This document shows, one piece after another, positions 57,215 through 64,000 of a DNA stretch of 64,000 nucleotides. Below the pieces are notes generated by a model. It made no database searches and was not told where the DNA came from. It saw only the letters and a program-made list of their open reading frames with translations. The DNA is from Alphaproteobacteria bacterium (GTDB lineage: Bacteria > Pseudomonadota > Alphaproteobacteria > Micropepsales > Micropepsaceae). The stretch is taken from contig JAFARO010000003.1 in the NCBI GenBank assembly GCA_019245415.1, positions 62,001 through 126,000 of the forward strand, written 5' to 3'. Position 1 is the stretch's first letter. The number at the start of each line of letters is the position of its first letter. A program made the position numbers and the translations under genes.

Positions 57215-58452
57215 CGAGCCAGAGCGAACTCTCCCCGACGCCGGCACAATCCTCGATCGCGGAGCGGGCAAGCTCAGTGGCCGTTCTGCCGACGGTCTAT
57301 TCGGTGATCTTCGCCATCGCCTTTTGCCACATGCTCAACGACATGATGCAGTCGCTGCTGCCGGCGATCTATCCCAATCTCAAGCGCACCTTCGATCTCG
57401 ACTTCGCCCATATCGGGCTGGTGACTTTGACCTTCCAGGTCACCTCGTCGCTGCTGCAGCCGCTGGTGGGTTTGTACACCGACCGCCGCGCCGTGCCTTT
57501 CGCGCTGCCCATCGCCATGGTGGGGACGTTCGTCGGCCTGCTGCTGCTGGCCTTCGCCGCGTCCTATTCCGTGCTGCTGATCGCCGCGGCGCTGGTGGGC
57601 ATGGGCTCGAGCGTGTTCCATCCGGAATCCTCGCGCGTCGCGCATATGGCGGCGGGACCGCGCCGCGGCTTCGCCCAGTCGATGTTCCAATGGGGCGGCA
57701 GCACGGGCAGCGCGCTCGGCGCATTGGGCGCGGCGTCCATCGTCGCGGCGGAAGGCCAGCGCAGCATCGCGTGGTTTTGCGTCATGGCAGCGATCGCGAT
57801 CGGCGTCTTGAGCTGGGTGGGCATTTGGTACCGCCATCATGGCATGGCGCGGGCGAAGCGCGCCATCCAGGCACAGGCGCGCGCGCCGCTGCCCAAGCGC
57901 GTCGTCGCCCGCTCGCTGGCGATCCTGGTGATCCTGATCTTCTCGAAATTCGTCTATCTGGCGAGCCTGTCGAGCTACTACACCTTCTATCTGATCGAGC
58001 GCTTTCACTTGAGCGTGCGCGACGCCCAGCTGCATCTCTTCGTCTTCCTGGCGGCGGTCGCAGTCGGAACGATCGCGGGCGGCCCGCTGGGCGACCGCTT
58101 CGGGCGCAAGCACCTCATCTGGTTCTCGGTGCTGGGCGCCCTGCCCTTCACCCTCATGCTGCCGCACGCCAATCTGTTCTGGACCAGCGTGCTCAGCGCC
58201 TGCGCCGGCGTGACCCTGGCGAGCGCCTTTCCCGCCATCGTCGTCTACGGTCAGGAGCTGGTGCCGGCCAAGGTCGGCACGATCTCGGGTTTGTTCTTCG
58301 GACTATCCTTCGGCATGGGCGGGCTTGGTGCGGGCGCGCTCGGCTGGCTCGCGGATTTGAAGGGCATCGGGTTCGTCTATGGCGTGTGTGCGTTCCTGCC
58401 GGCGCTGGGACTGCTCGCGGCGTTTCTTCCCGATCTCAGGAAAGGGGCCTGA
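57211..58452 (+). CDS. MFS transporter, fosmidomycin-resistance (Fsr) type
   Basis: A 413-residue transporter with about 12 membrane helices. The family signature is AIAFCHMLNDMMQSLLPAIY in helix 1, GMGSSVFHPESSRVAHMAAG near 132 and GPLGDRFGRKHLIWFS after the central loop. Fsr relatives export fosmidomycin, an inhibitor of the MEP pathway, but the coupling to an exported amidohydrolase suggests a different native substrate. Confidence 0.85.
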   Translation: MTSQSELSPTPAQSSIAERASSVAVLPTVYSVIFAIAFCHMLNDMMQSLLPAIYPNLKRTFDLDFAHIGLVTLTFQVTSSLLQPLVGLYTDRRAVPFALPIAMVGTFVGLLLLAFAASYSVLLIAAALVGMGSSVFHPESSRVAHMAAGPRRGFAQSMFQWGGSTGSALGALGAASIVAAEGQRSIAWFCVMAAIAIGVLSWVGIWYRHHGMARAKRAIQAQARAPLPKRVVARSLAILVILIFSKFVYLASLSSYYTFYLIERFHLSVRDAQLHLFVFLAAVAVGTIAGGPLGDRFGRKHLIWFSVLGALPFTLMLPHANLFWTSVLSACAGVTLASAFPAIVVYGQELVPAKVGTISGLFFGLSFGMGGLGAGALGWLADLKGIGFVYGVCAFLPALGLLAAFLPDLRKGA

Positions 58453-58499
58453 CCATTGATGCGTGCCGAGGATAGACTGTCCGCAACGAGGTTCATCGC

Positions 58500-59411
58500 A
58501 TGACGCGACCCGAGCGCACGCACACCTATACCGACATGATCTTCGATAGCACGCGCTGGGACAGCTTCCGGCCGCGCAAAGGCGACATCGTGGTGGCGAC
58601 GCCGGCCAAATGCGGCACGACCTGGACACAGATGATCTGCGCGCTCTTGGTGCATCAGACGCCCGAGCTGCCGCTGCCCTTGACGCAACTCTCGCGCTGG
58701 CTGGAACGCCACATCGAGCCGGCCGAAAACATCGTCGCCGATTACGAGGCGCAGCCGTGGCGGCGCATCGTCAAGACGCACACCCCGCTCGACGGCCTGC
58801 CCTATTATGACGAGGTCGATTACGTCTTCTGCGGCCGCGATCCGCGCGACGCGTTCCTCTCCGTGCTCGATCATCTGGCGAACATCTCGGAGCACACGCG
58901 CCTCGATGCGCTAAAGCGCGCCGGCCTGCCGCCGGACTCCGATTTTCCGCGCGATCCGAACGTGCTGTTTCCCATCTGGCTGACCAGCAGCCCGTTTCCC
59001 TGGGTGTGGGACGGATTTCCAGTGGGCTCGGTGATGTATCTGACCGACAGCTATTGGCGCCATCGAGACCAGCCCAACATCCACTTCCTGCACTACAGCG
59101 ATCTGACGCGCGACCTCGACGGCGAGATGCGAAGGCTGTCGGCAGCGCTGCGCATTCCCATCGACGAGACGCGCTGGCCGGCGCTGGTCGACGCCGCCCG
59201 CTTCGAAACGATGAAGAAAAACGCCGCCCGCAACGCTCCCGGCGCCCATTTCGGCGAATGGAAGAGCGACAGCGACTTCTTCCGCAAAGCCCGCCGGGGC
59301 GAATGGCGCGAAGTCTTGTCGCCGGAAAACCAGGCGTTCTACGAGAAAGTTTCGCGCGAACGATTGTCACCCGAGCTTAAGAGTTGGCTGGAGGGTGGGC
59401 GTCTGAACTAG
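58500..59411 (+). CDS. Sulfotransferase (PAPS-dependent type)
   Basis: A 303-residue cytosolic sulfotransferase. The 5'-phosphosulfate loop is ATPAKCGTTWTQMICALLV near residue 37, the 3'-phosphate-binding segment is FCGRDPRDAFLSVLDHL near 115, and a late GEWREVLSPENQ matches the PAPS-binding GxWK-like end. The sulfate acceptor is unknown. It is convergent with a paralogous gene at 60131. Confidence 0.88.
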   Translation: MTRPERTHTYTDMIFDSTRWDSFRPRKGDIVVATPAKCGTTWTQMICALLVHQTPELPLPLTQLSRWLERHIEPAENIVADYEAQPWRRIVKTHTPLDGLPYYDEVDYVFCGRDPRDAFLSVLDHLANISEHTRLDALKRAGLPPDSDFPRDPNVLFPIWLTSSPFPWVWDGFPVGSVMYLTDSYWRHRDQPNIHFLHYSDLTRDLDGEMRRLSAALRIPIDETRWPALVDAARFETMKKNAARNAPGAHFGEWKSDSDFFRKARRGEWREVLSPENQAFYEKVSRERLSPELKSWLEGGRLN

Positions 59412-59446
59412 ACATGTCTCGTCCCGAGTGATATGTCTTGACATAT
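59409..59446 (+). promoter_or_regulatory. vapBC promoter-operator with palindromes over the start codon
   Basis: Two symmetric sites: GACATGTC (59411-59418) and ATATGTC-TT-GACATAT (59431-59446), the latter running into the vapB ATG (59445). A -35-like TAGACA (59409-59414) and a weak -10 TATGTC (59432-59437) would start transcription at the ATG. No Shine-Dalgarno is present. Autorepression by VapB or VapBC is the expected use. Confidence 0.6.
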
Positions 59447-59705
59447 GATCGAGCGGACAACGGTTCGGCTTCCAAAGGAACTCATGCGGCGCGCAAAGCG
59501 AAAGGCCGCAAGCGAAGGGCGCACATTGACTGCGCTGATCGAAGAAGGCTTGCGCCGCACTTTGGAGGAACGCGCTGCCTCGGCCAAACGCATTGCGCCG
59601 CCGGTTAGCCGCGCCAAGGGCGGCTTGCGGCCGGGGATTGATCTCGACGATTTCTCGGCAATCCAGGAAATGGACGACCTCGCCTATATGGCGCGTCAGA
59701 AATGA
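59445..59705 (+). CDS. vapB: VapB-type ribbon-helix-helix antitoxin
   Basis: An 86-residue antitoxin. The N-terminal ribbon-helix-helix is RTTVRLPKELMRRAKRKAAS followed by EGRTLTALIEEGLRRTLEER; the C-terminal tail (PGIDLDDFSAIQEMDDLAYM) is the expected toxin-neutralising segment. It overlaps vapC by 4 nt (ATGA), as is usual for antitoxin-toxin pairs. Base composition is less GC-rich than the flanking sulfotransferases, suggesting acquisition. Confidence 0.88.
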   Translation: MIERTTVRLPKELMRRAKRKAASEGRTLTALIEEGLRRTLEERAASAKRIAPPVSRAKGGLRPGIDLDDFSAIQEMDDLAYMARQK

Positions 59706-60130
59706 TGCTGCCGGACGTCAATGTCTTGATCTATGCGTTTCGGACGGAATCGCCTCACCACCTCACAAGCAAGAAGTGGTTGGACGCTGTCGTTTTTGGA
59801 GATGCTCGCTTTGCGATTTCACCGCTTGTGCTTTCGGCCGTTGTGCGCATCACCACAGATTCTCGTATCTATTCAAGCCCCAATCCTTCCGAGGAGGTTT
59901 TTGCATATTGCGACAATCTCCTCGGCCAGCCGCTTTGCGAAATCGTCCATCCCGGCCAGCGGCACTGGTCGATCTTTCGCGATTTGTGCCTGAAGACGCA
60001 CACACGTGGATCACGCATCAGTGATGCCTGGTTCGCTGCGCTAGCGATCGAGCACGGCTGCACCTTCATCACCTTCGATCGCGATTATGCCCGGTTCGAT
60101 GGATTGGAGTGGCGACGGCCCAGCGTCTAG
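59702..60130 (+). CDS. vapC: VapC-type PIN-domain toxin
   Basis: A 142-residue PIN endoribonuclease. Catalytic acidic residues are visible in MLPDVNVLIYAFR (Asp near 5), SRISDAWFAALAIEHGC (Asp near 103) and FITFDRDYARF (Asp near 121). It probably cleaves tRNA or rRNA, with the target unknown. Codon use and base composition are less GC-biased than neighbours. It ends 1 nt before the convergent sulfotransferase gene. Confidence 0.9.
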   Translation: MMLPDVNVLIYAFRTESPHHLTSKKWLDAVVFGDARFAISPLVLSAVVRITTDSRIYSSPNPSEEVFAYCDNLLGQPLCEIVHPGQRHWSIFRDLCLKTHTRGSRISDAWFAALAIEHGCTFITFDRDYARFDGLEWRRPSV

Positions 60131-61099
60131 TTATCCTTTCCCAGGTTCCCCCGCTGCGCGTTTTCCCCATTCGAGCCACTCCGCCAGGTCGGGCGTCGCA
60201 CGTTTCCGCGCAATCGCCTCGTACCGCCGTGCGTCTTCGGCGGTCAGCACCTCGCGCCATCTGCCGCTGCGGCCTTGGTGGATGAAGCGTTCGGCGCCGC
60301 GGTCGAAGGCTTGTTTCAGTCTGGGAAACAAGGCGTCGCCGCCCTGCTTCATCGTCGCAAAGCGCGCCGCTTCGACGAGCTTGGGCATCAGGCTCGCGGG
60401 CGTGTCGATTTCGAGGAACTCCGAAATCCGCCGCATCTCGCCGGCGAGGTCGGTATTGAGGTCGTCGTAGTGGACGAGCAGCAGATTGTCCCGCGCGCGC
60501 TCGCGCCAATAGGTCCCCTCGAAACCGAAATAGGTGAGCTCGCCCTGCGGCCCGTCGGGCGGCGCGGCTTCGAGCTGGTCCATCCATTGCAGCAGGTATT
60601 CGCGTTGGTCTTCCGGCGGCGGCGGAGGCGGCCCCGCGGGCGGCGCGCCGCTCTGCGCGGCAAGCGCCATCGCGCGCTCGCCGATGCGCTGGCGGAACTC
60701 GGGCGTGAAGCCGGCCTCATGGTTCTTCCAGGAGAGCCGCGCGTCGCGGCCGTCGCGCGCGACATGGATGTACTTGACGCTGTCCCACACCGGCAGCGCG
60801 TCGAACGGCAGGTGCGATTTGATGTAGCGGCGGTGCGTTTGCGTCTTCAGTGTCGCGAGGTCTTCCTCCAGCGGATTGAAGAACGTGGCGTCCAGCCAGG
60901 GCGAGATGTCTCCGAACGGCCGGATGTCCGGCGACTGCCACACCAGAAGATCGACGATCCGCTGCGTCCAGGTGGTGCCGCATTTGGGAAAGGTGGCGAT
61001 GACGATGTCGTCGTCGCGCAGCTCGAAAAAGTCCCAGCGCCGGCTGTCCATCACCGGATTGATGTAAAGGCGCGTCGGCGCGCGCGAGAGCTTTGGCAT
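60131..61099 (-). CDS. Sulfotransferase, paralogue of the gene at 58500
   Basis: A 322-residue sulfotransferase with ATFPKCGTTWTQRIVDLLV (5'-phosphosulfate loop near 46), YIHVARDGRDARLSWKNHEAG (3'-phosphate site near 128) and GRWREVLTAEDARRYE at the end. It resembles the gene at 58500 in order and motifs but carries an extra Pro-rich insert (GAPPAGPPPPPPEDQ near 163). The start at 61099 is preferred over 61129. The acceptor is unknown. Confidence 0.88.
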   Translation of the reverse strand: MPKLSRAPTRLYINPVMDSRRWDFFELRDDDIVIATFPKCGTTWTQRIVDLLVWQSPDIRPFGDISPWLDATFFNPLEEDLATLKTQTHRRYIKSHLPFDALPVWDSVKYIHVARDGRDARLSWKNHEAGFTPEFRQRIGERAMALAAQSGAPPAGPPPPPPEDQREYLLQWMDQLEAAPPDGPQGELTYFGFEGTYWRERARDNLLLVHYDDLNTDLAGEMRRISEFLEIDTPASLMPKLVEAARFATMKQGGDALFPRLKQAFDRGAERFIHQGRSGRWREVLTAEDARRYEAIARKRATPDLAEWLEWGKRAAGEPGKG

Positions 61100-61240
61100 G
61101 GCCGAACCATATCGCATCCAGGCCTCCATGATAGTGCCTGTCGCAAGCGCGGGTCGAAAATGCGTCCGCGCGCCAGAAGCCCGTTCTCTCTTGCTAAGAG
61201 CGAAACTCTGGGCTTAGGTTGTGTGCATTCAGGGGGGATC

Positions 61241-61768
61241 ATGAGGAACTTCAGCACCGTCTTCGCCGCGAGTGCCCTGGCAATCGGGATCGGCGTCTCG
61301 GGCGCCAGAGCCGAGTCATACTATTTCAGCCCCGGTCTTTACCTCGTCGCCGGCGGCGCCGTGGCTTGGCCCTCGAATGCCGGCACCTTGACCGGCGGAA
61401 TGGCCGGCGTGGGGTATCGCTTCGATGAGTTCTATACCGCCGAAGTGAACTACAGCTACACCGGAGGTTCGGTTGCCGGCGTCAACGAGCGCCTCCAGCG
61501 AATCCAGACCGATTTCATGGGTTATCTCCCGTTCTACGATTCCCCGTTCGCGCTGATGGGCGATGTCAATTTGGGTTATGCCGACGCCGCCGCGACGATC
61601 AGCGGGTTTCACGCGGGCCAGAGCGCCTTCATGGCGGGACTTGGCGGCGGCGCGCAGCTGCAGTTCAATTCGTCTTGGGGATTGCGCGCGCTCGGGCGCT
61701 ATCAGTGGGCCAGTAACGGTTTCGGCTGGACACCCAGCGCCGAAGTGAGTCTGGTCGTAAGGCTCTGA
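61241..61768 (+). CDS. Small outer-membrane beta-barrel protein
   Basis: A 175-residue exported protein with a signal peptide ending SGARAE near residue 25, then alternating beta strands typical of OmpA-like or Opacity-family barrels (GGMAGVGYRFDEFYTAEVNY, FALMGDVNLGYADAAA, GLRALGRYQWASNGFGW) and a C-terminal strand SLVVRL lacking the usual terminal Phe. A strong AGGGGGG ribosome binding site lies just upstream. Probably an eight-stranded barrel. Confidence 0.8.
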   Translation: MRNFSTVFAASALAIGIGVSGARAESYYFSPGLYLVAGGAVAWPSNAGTLTGGMAGVGYRFDEFYTAEVNYSYTGGSVAGVNERLQRIQTDFMGYLPFYDSPFALMGDVNLGYADAAATISGFHAGQSAFMAGLGGGAQLQFNSSWGLRALGRYQWASNGFGWTPSAEVSLVVRL

Positions 61769-61775
61769 CCGGACA

Positions 61776-62528
61776 CTAGACGTGCTGGCCGCCGTTGATG
61801 TGCAGCTCGGCGCCGGTGACGTAGGAGGATTGCTCCGTGCAGAGATAATAGATCGCCTTGGCGACTTCTTCAGGCAGGCCCAGGCGGCGCAGCGGAATGG
61901 CCTCGACGATCTTCTCCGTTCCGGGCGAAAGGATCGCGGTATCGATCTCTCCCGGCGCGATGGCGTTGACGCGCACGCCCAGGGGTCCGAAATCCGCTGC
62001 CATCTCGCGCGTCAATGCGGCGAGCGCGGCCTTGCTGGTGGCATAGGCGCTGCCGGCGAAGGGATGCACCCTGCCGCCGGCGATGGAGGTGACGTTGACG
62101 ATGGCGCCATGGGCGGCCGCGAGCGCCGCCCGCAGGCCCTGTGCCAGCCAGACGGTCGAGAATAGATTCACCTCGAACACCTGCCGCCAAGCCGCCATCG
62201 GAGTCGACAAGGTGTCGAGCCGCGCGCCGTTCGCGCCCTTGGGGCTGATGCCGGCGTTGTTGACCAGCGCGTGCAGCCTGCCCTCCTTCAGTCGCCCGCG
62301 CATCTCGCGCACGGCGCGCATCGTGTCGTCGGGATCGGAGAGGTCGACCTGGATGTGGTCCTCGGGCCCCGCGGCCCAGGGACAGTTCTCGGGGAAGGCA
62401 TGGCGCGAACAGGTGATCACCCGCCAGCCCGCGCTCGAGAAGCGTTTGACGGTCGCGTGCCCGATGCCGCGGCTGGCGCCGGTCAGGATCAGCGTGCGCT
62501 GCTCGTCGTTGGGAAGCGGGTTGGGCAT
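61776..62528 (-). CDS. Short-chain dehydrogenase/reductase
   Basis: A 250-residue classical SDR. Cofactor motif TGASRGIGHATVKRF near 16, NNAGIS near 90, catalytic Ser in VTSIAGG near 147 and YATSKAALAAL with the Tyr/Lys pair near 160, then the PG segment VNAIAPGEIDTAI. The C-terminal TGAELHINGGQHV is typical of FabG-like members. No pathway partner is adjacent, so the substrate is open. Confidence 0.92.
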   Translation of the reverse strand: MPNPLPNDEQRTLILTGASRGIGHATVKRFSSAGWRVITCSRHAFPENCPWAAGPEDHIQVDLSDPDDTMRAVREMRGRLKEGRLHALVNNAGISPKGANGARLDTLSTPMAAWRQVFEVNLFSTVWLAQGLRAALAAAHGAIVNVTSIAGGRVHPFAGSAYATSKAALAALTREMAADFGPLGVRVNAIAPGEIDTAILSPGTEKIVEAIPLRRLGLPEEVAKAIYYLCTEQSSYVTGAELHINGGQHV

Positions 62529-62551
62529 GAGGCCAGCCTAGCAAAGGCCGG

Positions 62552-64000
62552 TTAGCCTGTCGCCGTCGGCAGAAAGTTTTCGAGCAGGCGAAGGCGTCGC
62601 CGGTCCGCCGCAAGATCGGGCTTGAGCAGGGCAGCTTCGCGCGCCGCATCGTCCAGACGTCCCTGCGCGATCAGGAACTCGATGTAGTCCAAGACATGAC
62701 CAGTGCGCATCTGCGGCATTTGCAGCAGTGTGCGGAATGCCGCTTCTGCCGCCTTGGCGTCGCCGCGCGCCTGATGGATCAGCGCCGCGCGGTGGATCGG
62801 TTCGGGCGAGGATCGGGGCAGGATCTCCGCCCACCGTTTGGCGGCGGCGAGCGCCTGCTCGTATTGGCCGAGTTGTTCATGGGCGTCGAGCCGTGCGCGG
62901 CAAACGGCAGGGATCTTGGGATGCCGTTCCGCCAGCGCCTCCAGAACCGCAAGCGCCTCGGCGCTCCTGCCGCCGCGCATCGCGAGGCCGGCTTCGACCA
63001 ATCCCCGCCGCCAGCCGGCCGCATCTTCCGGCAAGTATGCCAGCGTGGCGCGTGCATCCGCGAGCCGGTCCTTCTTCAAGCAGAGCTCGGCGTAGAGCAG
63101 CGCAAACGAGGCATCGCGCAACCCCGCCTCGCGTACAGCATCCAGAATCGCAAGCGCACCGTCCACATTGCGCGCCTGGGCCTCCTCCTGCGCTTCCTTA
63201 AGCCGGGCCGGGATGTCTGCTGCCGCGTCCGCTTCCGAGCTGGGAAGATAGGCCTCGAGCATGCGCGCGACGTTGAGCTGAATCAGTGCCGGCTGAACGT
63301 GGATTTGATCGTCCATCCAGGCTTGCGAGCGATCGCTCAGCATCACGCTTTCGTACGAGGGGAAATAGTCGATATGCGCATGGCGCGCGGCGACATGCTC
63401 CGCCGCCGTCCGCAATACGGACTTGGAATAGGAATTCGCCACGATGGCATCGCCCGCGGTATGGGTCGTGCCCAGCGGCACCGGCGACACCGTCAGCAGG
63501 ATTCGCTGCTGCGAAGGGCAATGCGCCTTGAGCAACGCGATCGTCGCCTCCAGCGCCCGCAGCGTTTCGTCATGGTCGAGGACGTGCAGCTCGAAACGCT
63601 CCGGGATGCGCTCCACCAGCCTGCGAGGCGGCGCGCGATTGAGATAGGTGGCGGTCTCGACGTCGAACCATACTTCGCTCAAGCCCAGCGTCATGACCAC
63701 GACGCGGCACTCCACGACCCGGCGCGTCACCTCGGTTGCGGTTTGGCGCATCAGAAGCGCGCGCTCGCGCGGGCCGGGGCGCATCGGAATGTGGGGATCG
63801 ACAAAGCGGCCCGATGCCACTTCCATCAGATGCCGGTCGGGATCGAACGGATGGTCCTTGTCGAGTGCCCAGCGCAACTCGTTCTCGATCGATGGGACGC
63901 CGAAATTGTTGAGGACGCCGTTCTCGACGGTGTCACGCACACCTTCGGGCCATTTCACCTTCGCGCTGACGACGTCGAAACCGCGCTGCAGCAGCGCCCG
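62552..64000 (-). CDS. GSCFA-domain / TPR protein, 5' end beyond the window
   Basis: The frame stays open to base 64000, so the start is outside; about 482 residues are visible. The N-terminal part belongs to the GSCFA domain: RGFDVVSAKVKWPEG, NNFGVPSIENELRWAL, TLGLSEVWFD and LTVSPVPLGTTH (GDSL/SGNH-like hydrolase fold), with the GSCFA motif itself just beyond the edge. The C-terminal half (about 270-480) is tetratricopeptide-like helical repeats. Related proteins are found in polysaccharide-linked loci, but the activity is not established. Confidence 0.82.
   Translation of the reverse strand, partial: RALLQRGFDVVSAKVKWPEGVRDTVENGVLNNFGVPSIENELRWALDKDHPFDPDRHLMEVASGRFVDPHIPMRPGPRERALLMRQTATEVTRRVVECRVVVMTLGLSEVWFDVETATYLNRAPPRRLVERIPERFELHVLDHDETLRALEATIALLKAHCPSQQRILLTVSPVPLGTTHTAGDAIVANSYSKSVLRTAAEHVAARHAHIDYFPSYESVMLSDRSQAWMDDQIHVQPALIQLNVARMLEAYLPSSEADAAADIPARLKEAQEEAQARNVDGALAILDAVREAGLRDASFALLYAELCLKKDRLADARATLAYLPEDAAGWRRGLVEAGLAMRGGRSAEALAVLEALAERHPKIPAVCRARLDAHEQLGQYEQALAAAKRWAEILPRSSPEPIHRAALIHQARGDAKAAEAAFRTLLQMPQMRTGHVLDYIEFLIAQGRLDDAAREAALLKPDLAADRRRLRLLENFLPTATG

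Noticed and set aside
59438..59443. TTGACA as a -35 box for vapC or vapB
   Set aside because: It lies directly before the vapB start codon and is explained by the palindromic operator; no -10 follows within vapB at a sensible distance.

Overview
This 64-kb window is GC-rich, densely coded chromosomal DNA from an alphaproteobacterium. The evidence is gene order and family content: a fused ispDF followed by pgpA and cinA, convergent with ratA-lipA; the block clpB / DUF4167 / prmC / prfA / ispG / rodZ-like / ptsP / lysC facing ubiG; and argJ divergent from secA. A CtrA-like site (TTAA-N7-TTAG) and a lone Flp pilin fit a Caulobacter- or Rhizomicrobium-like lineage, but no rRNA is present and the genus is not determined. 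No tRNA, rRNA, CRISPR array, transposase, integrase or phage gene was seen.

Layout. 1-5.2 kb: isoprenoid (ispDF), phospholipid (pgpA), NMN amidase (cinA), ratA, lipoyl synthase and an Aas-type AMP ligase. 5.2-8.8 kb: a secreted GH39-like glycosidase divergent from a PadR/HAAS-sensor pair, then a MEDS-domain pair. 9-12.4 kb: envelope M23 peptidase, methyltransferase, DUF900 hydrolase. 12.6-25.5 kb: the conserved housekeeping block, interrupted by palindromic intergenic repeats. 25-30.3 kb: DUF1178, nitrilase, glutaredoxin, ComF, a methyltransferase lacking its SAM motif, two tiny overlapping reading frames behind a strong hairpin, an anchored cytochrome c, and an Flp pilin translationally joined to mutT. 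30.3-34.5 kb: argJ and secA. 34.6-49 kb: accessory hydrolases, a CsgG-like/SH3 protein, accA, an AhpD-like protein, a GLUG-repeat secreted protein, an APH-type kinase, a PAS histidine kinase, an acyl-CoA dehydrogenase, PAP2, TerC and a GST. 49-54.4 kb: a bidirectional TetR-centred cluster (sulfatase, GST-like, DUF1330 / TetR, HCCA-isomerase-like DsbA, MBL hydrolase). 54.4-58.5 kb: tadA, a pseudouridine synthase, an exported amidohydrolase and an Fsr-type MFS transporter. 58.5-61.1 kb: two convergent sulfotransferases flanking a vapBC module. 61.2-64 kb: an outer-membrane beta-barrel protein, an SDR and a GSCFA/TPR protein cut by the window edge.

How the genes work together. Most are housekeeping, and translational coupling through 1-11 nt overlaps is pervasive (ispDF-pgpA-cinA, lipA-ratA, prfA-prmC, grxC-nitrilase-DUF1178, DUF1330-GST-sulfatase, TetR-isomerase-MBL, amidohydrolase-MFS). 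The most promising leads are: the Shine-Dalgarno-sequestering hairpin with a competing upstream helix ahead of two tiny genes (28.25-28.66 kb); a split, ACAD10/11-like kinase plus acyl-CoA dehydrogenase pair (42.7-46.7 kb); the TetR-centred sulfatase/GST/isomerase cluster; the methyltransferase without a SAM motif; and the vapBC operon whose palindromic operator overlaps its own start codon. All functional statements come from motif recognition by eye; no database search was run.
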